Below, piece by piece: positions 29,976 to 37,089 of a DNA stretch of 64,000 nucleotides. This stretch comes from Colwellia sp. M166. Lineage in GTDB: Bacteria > Pseudomonadota > Gammaproteobacteria > Enterobacterales > Alteromonadaceae. The DNA lies in NCBI RefSeq assembly GCF_024585285.1, contig NZ_CP040755.1, positions 124,001-188,000 on the forward strand. Reading direction: 5' to 3'. The first letter of the stretch is position 1, and every line of letters starts with the position of its first letter. The position numbers were made by a program, and so were the translations under genes. Under the pieces are notes generated by a model. That model did not search any database. It was not told the DNA's origin and worked only from the letters and a program-made list of their open reading frames with translations.

Positions 29976-31836
29976 GAGCCTGTAGAATTACTCGTTTTTA
30001 TTAAAATTAAATAATGAAAATACTCTAACTGGATTATTTTCTTTTAACAATCAAAAACGTTTACGTTTTTGCCGATTTTAATTTTGCATCGTTAAACATT
30101 TATTAATGGTGATGACTAAGTTGTTAATGTAGTTTTTAGGCTATTTTTGTGGTGTGATGTTAGGGTTTTAGGCCCTAATGCAGGCGACTTCTTAACTTTT
30201 CAATGTTATGAACAAGGCAATACATTTGCCATTGGGTGTTCACTTTATCTTGCCCGCGCAAGGTGAATTTATTCATGCCTTTGTTGACAGTAATATTGCC
30301 AAATATGGGTTCTATTGCGCCTAACCTTTTACTGTATTGCCGTCGCCCAATTGAACTGTCTATTTTTACCTTCATTCGGTCACTGTGACTGATATTTTGC
30401 GCTAGGTTTGTTAAGAACTGGACTTGTCGACCGGTTGATTTAGGGGGCTTTCGCATACATTGCCTTTGTAATGGACAAACGCGACAGTCTTTTAAATATC
30501 CCGTAAATCGACTGTAGCTTCTGCCATCAGTGATAATGCCCGCACTTTGTCGCCATAGGGGTTTGCCCGCAGGGCAAACACAGGTATTAGTTGTGGGGTC
30601 AAAATGAAAACTCTCGCGCGTGAATAATCGAGGCCTGCCTTTACTGCGTTTTAATCGCCGTTTCTCTTGCTCGGTATGATAGGTTTCACTGGTTTTAAAA
30701 AGCGGGTTTCGACTTCTAAATTGTGTATCCGCGATATAACTGTCTAACCCGGTTGTGGCGATATATTCAAGGTTAGCTTCACTATGAAAGCCGCTGTCTG
30801 CGGTAAATTTAGCGGTTTCAAAAGCGTTTGGCGTACCGAGTTTTTCTAATTGATGATGAAGTTGTTCTATGGCAGGTTTTAAGGTTTGTTGCTCGCCAAC
30901 ACTGCCCCATGTTTGCGCTTGAAGAATGATTTGATGCCGGTCGTCGTTAATGGCAATACCGTTATAACCTTGAATGGTGCCTTTGCTGGTGGTCATTTTA
31001 GCGCTGTCGTTATCGGTAATATTGCTTTTCACGGGTTTACCTCGGCTACCGAGTTTTTCCTGATGAGTAGCCATGAACTCGCTGATTTTACTGGCGCTAT
31101 TATCAAGTTTCGCTTTTTGCTTTAAGTCATGGCTGACTTCATCACCGCTCATGCCATCTTGTGCTTGATGCCTCGCCAATATACGTTGGCTGGCTTTACG
31201 TAATTTCACTTCCTTACGCTTTAGCTCTTCAAACGTGCCACTGTATTCCTTACTCGCGTTTGATTTGATTTTACAACCATCGATAGCAAACATATGGCGA
31301 CCAATGAGGCCTTCTTTATCACATATCATTAATACTTGGGTAAATAGCGGTTCAATTTGGTCTTTCATCCGCGCGACGAATGCGGCAATCGATGTGTAAT
31401 GTGGCTGAACATCACCCGATAAACTCATAAAGGTAATGTTCGTTTCACAGGCGTTGGCAATGCGGCGACTACTGATAAAGCCACGAGAATAACCAAAGAG
31501 GATTATTTTTAGCATCACGGACGGAGAATAGGCGGCTGCGCCGCCTTTATCGTTACAATACCATTGTTCAAAGCCCGATAAATCAAGATGGTTATCAACA
31601 ATATGCGCAAGCGCATATTCAAAGGTGCCGGGGATTATTTACTGTGAAAAATCAATGGGAATGAATTTACTTTGACAGGATAAATCAGGTTTATAGTTAG
31701 CCATGTGAATTCACTTTCGCCGGATAATATCTATTAGATCACAGACAAGAATATCGCGTAAGGTTAAAAAACAAACAAATCACAAAATATAAAAAAAAAC
31801 GTAAAAACGTCTTTTTTGGAGAAATTCTACAGCCTC
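29976..31836. mobile_element. IS1182-family insertion sequence, 1861 bp, inserted in an attC R' box
   Basis: Terminal inverted repeats: left GAGCCTGTAGAATTACTC (29976 on), right end reading inward from 31836 GAGGCTGTAGAATTTCTC, 16 of 18 identical. Both ends are flanked by AAC (29973-29975 and 31837-31839), compatible with a 3-bp target duplication. Removing the element joins GCCTAAC to GCCGTTTTAAGCGGC, restoring a canonical attC end. It carries one minus-strand transposase reading frame, interrupted by a stop near its start. Confidence 0.85.
30175..31704 (-). pseudogene. IS1182-family transposase with an early in-frame stop
   Basis: The full frame would run from ATG 31704 (MANYKPDLSCQSKFIPIDFS) to 30175, about 509 codons. 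Codon 22 is TAA (31641-31639), where the family usually has Gln, so a CAA-to-TAA change is the simplest explanation. The remaining frame from Met63 (31518) is intact for 447 aa. It includes FGYSRGFISSRRIANACE, the DUF772/DDE core with TADSGFHSEANLEYI, and a Cys-rich CVCPAGKPLW ... CRVCPLQRQC segment. Restart at Met63 would lose the N-terminal domain, so activity is doubtful. Confidence 0.85.
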
Positions 31837-31934
31837 AACGCCGTTTTAAGCGGCAAATTGCAGTTGGCTAAAATAAGTGAGGCACGAACAAAAAGCCAAC
31901 TGTAATTTGTCCGACTTGAAAACCCTTGTTAGCA
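31837..31934 (-). repeat. Integron attC recombination site (attC-A), R' box split by the IS
   Basis: Read on the minus strand, the R'' box TGCTAAC (31934-31928) is followed by L'' TTCAAGTCGGACA, a long hairpin core, L' TGCCGCTTAA, and the R' box GCGTT interrupted at its AAC. The arms 31854-31869 and 31894-31909 pair over 16 bp with one wobble, around a 24-base loop. The outer parts AAGCGG-CAAATT and AAGTCGGACAAATT pair except for two unpaired bases. Such extrahelical bases are what the integrase recognises in single-stranded attC. It directly follows the 63-aa ORF in its transcription direction. Confidence 0.85.
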
Positions 31935-31949
31935 GTACGTTGCGACTTA

Positions 31950-32141
31950 CTACGTATTAGCTAGATTAAATAAATAGAACCCAAAACCACCAAGTAAACT
32001 ACAGCCCAAAATAACCATGGCTGTAAGAGTTTTTGATTGTGTCATTGAGCCTAAAAGTGCAAACCACCACTCAAACTCTAATGCCTGTTTGAGAGTAAAT
32101 GAGGTAGGCATTTCTTTCATTCTCGACTTGTTATCATCCAT
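31950..32141 (-). CDS. 63-aa single-pass membrane protein carried as an integron cassette
   Basis: Unrecognised protein. A basic and acidic N-terminus (MDDNKSRMKEM) is followed by an amphipathic stretch with a WW pair and one clear membrane segment (residues ~39-58, LTAMVILGCSLLGGFGFYLF). It has a good GGAG ribosome site 10 bp before the ATG. Its start is ~40 bp after the GTTAGC R' box of attC-B, once the MITE is removed, and its stop is ~15 bp before the R'' box of attC-A. That is the exact architecture of a one-gene cassette. Small membrane proteins are frequent cassette cargo; no function can be assigned. Confidence 0.65.
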   Translation of the reverse strand: MDDNKSRMKEMPTSFTLKQALEFEWWFALLGSMTQSKTLTAMVILGCSLLGGFGFYLFNLANT

Positions 32142-32184
32142 AAATACAACTCCAAATGTTCAGTAAATTGATTGTACTGCTAAC

Positions 32185-32330
32185 GAGACTGTAGAATAAC
32201 TCTAATAGCCAAATTCAATTAAAAAACGAGCTCCTGTAATTAACTCTATGCGTTTTTAAAGCATTAGGTAATGCATTTGGAACCCATAAAACAGGCTGTT
32301 TTTCTTAAAAATGAGTAATTCTACAGCCTC
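32185..32330. mobile_element. 146-bp MITE with IS1182-type ends, inserted in an attC R' box
   Basis: Non-coding element with ends GAGACTGTAGAATAACTC (32185 on) and, inward from 32330, GAGGCTGTAGAATTACTC. The latter is nearly identical to the left end of the neighbouring IS1182-type element and continues with ATTTTTA versus GTTTTTA. It is flanked by AAC on both sides (32182-32184, 32331-32333). Removing it rejoins GCTAAC with GCTTTGCTAAGCGG, restoring the R' end of attC-B. It is presumably mobilised by an IS1182-type transposase. Confidence 0.82.
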
Positions 32331-32416
32331 AACGCTTTGCTAAGCGGCTAAAAATGGCTGGCTATAATTGCGAGGAACGAGCACAGCCAGCTGTTTGTGT
32401 CCGTTCAAGCAACTTG
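32331..32416 (-). repeat. Integron attC site (attC-B), larger part; R' split by MITE, R'' split by IS1111-type element
   Basis: Minus-strand order: (R'' half beyond the IS110 element), GCTTGAACGGACA, then a hairpin whose arms carry GGCTGGCT (+ strand) and AGCCAGCT. An L' segment TAGCCGCTTAGC and GCGTT follow. The hairpin occupies the same place as in attC-A, but the stem has changed in a paired way (TTGGCT/AGCCAA to CTGGCT/AGCCAG), showing that structure is conserved. CGG-C versus CGGAC again leaves an unpaired A. The full site would be about 100 bp. Confidence 0.8.
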
Positions 32417-32493
32417 ATACTAATTGAGCCTTCTCCCCGAAGTCTAGCACTGAGCTAAACTTCAAGGCGACCAAACCAAAAGGAGAAAGCTCA

Positions 32494-33537
32494 ATGAAAT
32501 TCTATACTACTTTACATAAATATTATTGCGGAATCGATCTACATGCACGACTTTTATATGTTTGCATACTTGATGAACATGGTAATAAAGTCGTTCATCA
32601 GAAAATAAAAGCCGATCCTCATCAGTTACACAAGCTGCTCAAACCCTATATTGGACAGGTGGTGGTTGGAGTTGAGTGCATGCATTGCTGGTATTGGGTC
32701 AGTGACTTTTGTCGTGAGATAAATGTTGAGTTTATTTTAGGCCATGCGCTTTATATGAAAGCTATTCATGGCGGAAAAGCTAAAAACGATAAGATAGACT
32801 CCTATAAAATTGCTAGCCTAATGCGCGGAGGGAATTTCCCACTTGCCTACAATTACCCAGCAGAAACACGCGCAACCAGAGATTTACTCAGAAGACGCAC
32901 CTACGTTATGCGACATGGAAGTGAATTAAAAGCTCACGTCGTAAACACCGACAGCCAATATAACTTACCCGCTCAATCACTTAATTTAAAAAATGTCAGT
33001 GCCCGTGACGGACTGCGAGATTATTATGATGATCCTGTTGTACAACGGATGATAGCACTCGACATGAACATCCTAGATTGCTACATCAGAGAGCTAAAGC
33101 ATGTTGAGTCATTTATCGAAGGAAAAGCCAAAGAACATTATGGTGCACTACTCAATATCGTTCGAACATTCCCAGGTATTGGTCAAATTCTAGCATTAAC
33201 CATTTTATATGAAATTGGCGACATCAACCGTTTTCCCAGCGTTCAACAGTTTGCTTCTTATTCACGATTAGTGAAATGCAAAGCAGAGTCTGCAGGGAAA
33301 ACCTATGGTACTAGCGGTAATAAAATCGGTAATGGTTATCTGAAGTGGGCTTTTAGTGAAGCCGCGGTGCTTTATCTTCGCGGTAATGACAACGCTAAAC
33401 GCTATCTAGCTAAATTACAAAAACGCATGAGTAAAGGTAAAGCATTATCAGCACTTGCACATAAAATTGGTCGCTGTGTTTACTTCATGCTTCGGGATAG
33501 ACAGGTTTTTGATGAAAATAAATTTTTAAAAGGTTAA
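32494..33537 (+). CDS. IS110/IS1111-family RNA-guided DEDD recombinase (transposase)
   Basis: A 347-aa protein. The N-terminal RuvC-like DEDD domain shows D15 (YYCGIDLHAR), E61 (VVGVECMH), D99 and D102 (KNDKIDSYK). The C-terminal Transposase_20 domain (residues ~220-310) shows FPGIGQILALTILYEIGDIN, FPSVQQFASYSRLV and SGNKIGNGYLKWAF, with conserved serines. It has a strong AGGAG ribosome site. IS110-family enzymes are known to use an IS-encoded bridge/seek RNA to choose the target. The reading frame is intact and both ends are present, so the element may be active. Confidence 0.92.
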   Translation: MKFYTTLHKYYCGIDLHARLLYVCILDEHGNKVVHQKIKADPHQLHKLLKPYIGQVVVGVECMHCWYWVSDFCREINVEFILGHALYMKAIHGGKAKNDKIDSYKIASLMRGGNFPLAYNYPAETRATRDLLRRRTYVMRHGSELKAHVVNTDSQYNLPAQSLNLKNVSARDGLRDYYDDPVVQRMIALDMNILDCYIRELKHVESFIEGKAKEHYGALLNIVRTFPGIGQILALTILYEIGDINRFPSVQQFASYSRLVKCKAESAGKTYGTSGNKIGNGYLKWAFSEAAVLYLRGNDNAKRYLAKLQKRMSKGKALSALAHKIGRCVYFMLRDRQVFDENKFLKG

Positions 33538-33989
33538 GTCGCACAATGGCGAGAGCTGAACACCTAACTGGATGAGTAAGAGCATCTGATTAATCATCGC
33601 CCCCGTTAACTGAAAGTTGATGATTATTATGCCGAGTAGTCCAAGCCACTTTGCTTGATTAGACTCGCCATTGGTGCGCATTATTGCAATGAGCAAGCGC
33701 GTTTACACCTTAACTGAGTCTTAAACTAACTGAACTGTGCCCAAAGGCACTGAGTCATCATGCTTGAATAGTACCAGCGTAAGGTTAACCGATAAATGTC
33801 TAGTGCCCCTACTTAACATATGGATAGACAGAGTAGGCAGTGATGAGATCACACTAAGAGAGCCTCTATATGTGTTTGCCGTAAACCGTTGTTTAATGGC
33901 TAATTGACATAGCGAAGTAGATGAACTTGTGAATTGAATGAACAATTAGCTGCCTAACGGCAGCTAAATAAAACCCTATTGCCTATTGA
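33538..33989 (+). ncRNA. Candidate bridge/seek RNA region in the right end of the IS1111-type element
   Basis: 452 bp without a convincing gene between the recombinase stop and the right inverted repeat; IS1111-group elements place their guide RNA here. Strong nested pairing is visible: an outer stem 33540-33553 with 33664-33678 (14 bp, one bulge) and an inner stem 33591-33598 with 33619-33626 (8 bp, 20-base loop). Further 3' sequence to 33989 also has small palindromes. CTTGATTAG at 33654-33662 resembles the reconstructed attC junction CTTGTTAG and could be part of a guide, but this is only a visual match. The 74-aa frame on the other strand (33721-33945) lacks coding character. Confidence 0.45.
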
Positions 33990-34010
33990 CGGGAATAAGG
34001 CTCATATGTG

Positions 34011-34712
34011 TTAGAGCGCGACCAATTCAGCTAGTTTTGCTGCGATATTTTTTATCGGATCTTCTGCGGTGTCTAAGCCACTTCGGGATCCAAGTAATGG
34101 ACTAGCATCGCGAAGATCATCATATGTTGTATCGTGTACAATAGGAACGAGAAGGTCTGTCGCTAGAAGTGCAGAAAGCTCTTTGTCGGCAACACCTTCT
34201 CCTGCAATACGATTTAAAAACGATGGAGTAACCAAAACGATACCGATTCGTGATTTTACCAACCCTTTATCGATCTCACGGAGTAAGTTGGAACCAAGGA
34301 GAACGTCCTTTTCACTGAACCAAACAGAAACTCCGAGAGACTCGAGAAGATCGTGTAACTCTTTAGCCACACCTTTTCGGTCATCCCACGCGTGACATAG
34401 AAATATGTCTCGTAAATCAGGTTTAGAAGCTCGTCTCTCTACGTTTGCACGAACTGGCGTGAGCGTTCGCACATCAGTAGAATTGTACGCCACAGATGAC
34501 CCAGCTTTTGACCAACGTGGTCTAGCGCTACTAGAACCACCGCTACTTCCAGAGCCGCTGGGGCGACTTCCGCCAGAGGAGTATGACGAAGGTGAATATG
34601 ATGATGGGGATGAGTACCCACCGTAGCTACGACCTCGGCTACTACATGCAGGGCATGCCGCTGCTCCACTCGCTGTACGATGTCCATTACTTGGTGCTGT
34701 GCATCTTGCCAT
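34011..34712 (-). CDS. TIR-domain protein with N-terminal Cys/His motif, candidate cassette-borne defence effector
   Basis: A 233-aa protein. N-terminus: C4-x6-H-x8-C20-x2-C23 (GAAACPACSS), likely a small metal-binding knuckle, then a Ser/Gly/Tyr/Pro-rich linker (~25-75). The C-terminal TIR domain (~102-233) shows DIFLCHAWDD (box 1), SVWFSEKDVLLGSNLLREI (box 2 region), GIVLVTPSFLN and a DKELSALL helix. Glu178 there is a plausible NADase residue. Bacterial TIR domains often deplete NAD or make cyclic-ADPR signals in anti-phage defence. It has an AAGGA ribosome site and visibly higher G+C than its surroundings. Its stop codon overlaps the R'' box of attC-B, the mark of a cassette. No Thoeris ThsA partner is seen. 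Confidence 0.82.
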   Translation of the reverse strand: MARCTAPSNGHRTASGAAACPACSSRGRSYGGYSSPSSYSPSSYSSGGSRPSGSGSSGGSSSARPRWSKAGSSVAYNSTDVRTLTPVRANVERRASKPDLRDIFLCHAWDDRKGVAKELHDLLESLGVSVWFSEKDVLLGSNLLREIDKGLVKSRIGIVLVTPSFLNRIAGEGVADKELSALLATDLLVPIVHDTTYDDLRDASPLLGSRSGLDTAEDPIKNIAAKLAELVAL

Positions 34713-35248
34713 CTTTTTATTATCCTTTTTTGTAATGTTCTTTAGATTGAGTTATAAGCCTTACTGTATCAAAACTTGAAATTTAGCGACGAAATGTGCA
34801 GTTCATCCTAGCGCTCTAACAGCTTTATCAGAGGACACTTTCCTCTTTTCCTACCAGAAAGTTTCCATCTTATTTATTTAACCTATTAATAACAAATCTT
34901 TGCAGCTATTACCACTCATTGCCTACAGATAAAGCGCACGATTTGTTCTTTGGACGAAATGAGGAAACGTTCCTCATTTCGTGACTTGGGAGGAAAGCAC
35001 ACAAAAATATATAAACAGTGAACTAATTTTGCCAAATGAAACATTAGAAAACATAGGATGAAGGCATTAAGGCTAAAGTCTGTGCATTAATATGTTAAAT
35101 TTTCTCATCGTGTGACGTGTTTCTCATTATTTGTGACGATCCACATATTGCCAGTTGAACTTTACATTTTTTGCCATTGCTGACAATAATTGTTAATTAG
35201 CTTCTCGACTGCTATAAGTCATTTTAATGTTTCTATCATCAGAAAAAT
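34713..35248. other. Non-coding region upstream of the TIR gene, 536 bp
   Basis: No gene found. It should hold the TIR promoter (minus strand), but no clear -35/-10 pair was picked. It contains a perfect 13-bp inverted repeat (listed separately). On the minus strand there is GTTAGAGC at 34820-34813, which could be the R' end of an upstream attC or attI for the TIR cassette. No paired arms of a full attC are visible next to it and no integrase gene lies in the window. Confidence 0.4.
34954..34982. repeat. Perfect 13-bp inverted repeat upstream of the TIR gene
   Basis: Arms ACGAAATGAGGAA and TTCCTCATTTCGT are separated by 3 bases. The half motif is echoed nearby as AGAGGACACTTTCCTCT (34830-34846) and GGAGGAAAG (34989-34997). 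There is no T-run, so an operator or structured RNA is as likely as a terminator. The function is unknown. Confidence 0.6.
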
Positions 35249-36127
35249 TTAACAGTTAGCGGTTTTATTTTGTTGGCTTTTTTGATGAAATTTATTATTC
35301 ACTATTAACGCTAATAAAATGATTGTCCCACCAATGGTTAGACGAACAATATCTGCGTCGCGGTTCCAAAAAATTACATTTACTATAATACCTGCCGGGA
35401 TTAATAAGTTATTGGCTACCGCTAGTGTGCCAACACTCACCTGTGTTGCTCCTTTATTCCAAGCAAAATAGCCCAGACCAGAAGCTACAATGCCGAGGTA
35501 AACTAAAATAGTCCACTGTAATGAGGTTGTCGGCAATTTATCGGGGTTGCCAAGCAGTAAGTAACAAGGAGTAACAACGGTTAATGCGCCAATAAAAAAC
35601 CAACCAAATACCGTGCGTTGTGGTAAATCTGTAGGTTCTTTTGCCAAGGTACGCTTATAGCTAACTTGTCCAACGGCAAAACAGATATTGGCGGCTTGCA
35701 CAATTAATAAACCGGTTAAAAAACCTTCGTCTATCCCTTGGTAGCGAATGGTAATAGCACCAATAACCGCAAGCAATGAGCTAAGAATAAAGCCGATATT
35801 AAGTTGGCGGTCAAGTAGGTCATTAAAAAGTGTTATGTAAATGGGGGTCATTACCGTAAAAAGTAAAACTTCAGGTACTGAAAGATATAAAAAGGATTGG
35901 TAATAAAAGCCATACATGATGCCTAATTGAAATGCTCCACATAGCATCAGTTGTAAAGCGACTTTTACTTTGATTTGACCTAGCTTTAAAAAAGGCAAAA
36001 AAACTAACGTAGCAAGTGCCACTCGGATCAATACTGAAAACCAAGCATCAACTTGTCCTGCAAGATAGACGCCGATCAAACTAAAAGAAAATGCCCACAT
36101 TAGCGTGACGGCAATAAGCATTGGCAT
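35249..36127 (-). CDS. EamA/DMT-family transporter
   Basis: A 292-aa, ten-helix drug/metabolite transporter with two EamA repeats. Seen are LIAVTLMWAFSFSLIGVYLAG at the start and the end-of-repeat motif MTPIYITLFNDLLDRQLN, then VYLGIVASGLGYFAWNKGAT in repeat two. It is closest in feel to the RhaT/YdcZ-like carboxylate/amino acid transporters. The substrate is unknown. Unlike the EamA protein at 20.2 kb it has no obvious sequence closeness to it, so it is not a recent duplicate. Confidence 0.86.
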   Translation of the reverse strand: MPMLIAVTLMWAFSFSLIGVYLAGQVDAWFSVLIRVALATLVFLPFLKLGQIKVKVALQLMLCGAFQLGIMYGFYYQSFLYLSVPEVLLFTVMTPIYITLFNDLLDRQLNIGFILSSLLAVIGAITIRYQGIDEGFLTGLLIVQAANICFAVGQVSYKRTLAKEPTDLPQRTVFGWFFIGALTVVTPCYLLLGNPDKLPTTSLQWTILVYLGIVASGLGYFAWNKGATQVSVGTLAVANNLLIPAGIIVNVIFWNRDADIVRLTIGGTIILLALIVNNKFHQKSQQNKTANC

Positions 36128-36260
36128 GTAAACACGCTCCGTATAGGTAAAATTTTGCTAGTTTACCGACTTCTCTAATTTGGGTATATCTGTTTACAAA
36201 AATAAATAAACCATTGCGGTAAAAATAAGTATCATAATATTATTAAAGCAATATTACGGT

Positions 36261-36845
36261 TTAGAATATGTTGCTAAAACCCCAGGCAAGCAAAACTGTT
36301 ACAGTGAGTATGATAAGTGCTTTCACTTTGTGTTTTCGCAGCATGTATTCTGCTTTATCACCGGCATAGTACACTAAAATAGCTAAACCAAAATAACGAA
36401 TAGCACGGGCGATAATCGCGGCAATTAAAAATAGTGTTAGTGAGTACTTGGTCGCACCAGCGGCTAGCATGGCTATCTGAAACGGAATCGGCACAATGCC
36501 CAAAGTGAGTACAAACCAAAAGCCTTGGTTTTGCATTTTTTGCTTTATAATTTCAAATTGCTCAGGATTTGAAAATGTACTAATAATCCAATCACCAACG
36601 GCATCAAATAAATAATAGCCTAATGCATAACCAAATAAAGCGCCAACAATACAACCTACTGTTGCCATGAGCGCAATTAACCATAATTTGTCACGGCGTG
36701 CTTGCATTAACGGCACTAACACGGCTTCTAAAGGTATAGGCACTATGGTGGATTCTAAAAAAGATGCTGTGGTAATGCCACTCAGCATGTGTTTAGAGTC
36801 GATGAATTGACGAGTCTTGTTTTTAAGCTTTTTTTGAATAGCCAC
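36261..36845 (-). CDS. yqaA: YqaA family / DedA-like (VTT domain) membrane protein
   Basis: A 194-aa integral membrane protein. The SNARE-associated/VTT core is visible: FLESTIVPIPLEAVLVPL, the glycine-rich helix GCIVGALFGYALGYYLFDAVG, and the second half GIVPIPFQIAMLAAGA with an amphipathic re-entrant region. DedA-family proteins flip or recycle phospholipids and undecaprenyl phosphate; the specific role of YqaA is not settled. It is a single gene upstream of the nth-rsx block, on the same strand. Confidence 0.85.
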   Translation of the reverse strand: MAIQKKLKNKTRQFIDSKHMLSGITTASFLESTIVPIPLEAVLVPLMQARRDKLWLIALMATVGCIVGALFGYALGYYLFDAVGDWIISTFSNPEQFEIIKQKMQNQGFWFVLTLGIVPIPFQIAMLAAGATKYSLTLFLIAAIIARAIRYFGLAILVYYAGDKAEYMLRKHKVKALIILTVTVLLAWGFSNIF

Positions 36846-37089
36846 AAAGGTCCTTTAAGTCGATATTTAGATAATACCTATTTAGGCTGTGTATTATACA
36901 GACCGAATGATAATAAAATAGACGTTGTTAATGGACGGATAGGTTTATTAAATTAAGTTTGATAACGAGAGAAGTTAAGCTGCGAGTTATAAATTAACGA
37001 AAATTTAAGACTCGATTTTTTAGTTATATAAGTCATCAATAATAAAGTATTGAAATTATTCATTTTTAACGCAGATTGCTTTTAGCTTT

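Larger units (their letters stand above)
32417..34007 (+). mobile_element. IS110-family, IS1111-group insertion sequence in the R'' box of attC-B
   Basis: Subterminal inverted repeats GAGCCTTCTCCCCG (32426-32439) and CGGGAATAAGGCTC (33990-34003) match at 11 of 14 positions. They sit a few bases inside the ends, which is characteristic of the IS1111 group. The exact borders are uncertain by ~3 bp. Joining the flanks gives TTCAAGCAACTTGTTAG, the expected L''/R'' of an attC (compare ACTTGAAAACCCTTGTTAG in attC-A). It has one recombinase gene followed by ~450 bp of non-coding right end. No target duplication is apparent, as is usual for this group. Confidence 0.82.

Noticed and set aside
29960-32430. 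CRISPR-like or REP-like reading of the repeated ATTCTACAGCCTC motif
   Set aside because: Its copies are the termini of one IS and one MITE in inverted orientation. There are no spacers of regular length and no cas genes.
33721-33945. 74-aa minus-strand open frame downstream of the IS110-type recombinase
   Set aside because: Ser/Thr-rich composition without a ribosome site. It lies wholly in the non-coding IS right end, between structured segments and the right inverted repeat.
34405-34687. Open frames in other frames of the TIR gene (73 aa plus, 82 aa minus)
   Set aside because: They arise from the repetitive Ser/Gly/Tyr linker codons. The TIR frame has the recognised domain and ribosome site.
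20211-36127. Recent duplication of the two EamA transporter genes
   Set aside because: The two proteins share only family-level features and differ throughout, so they are separate members.
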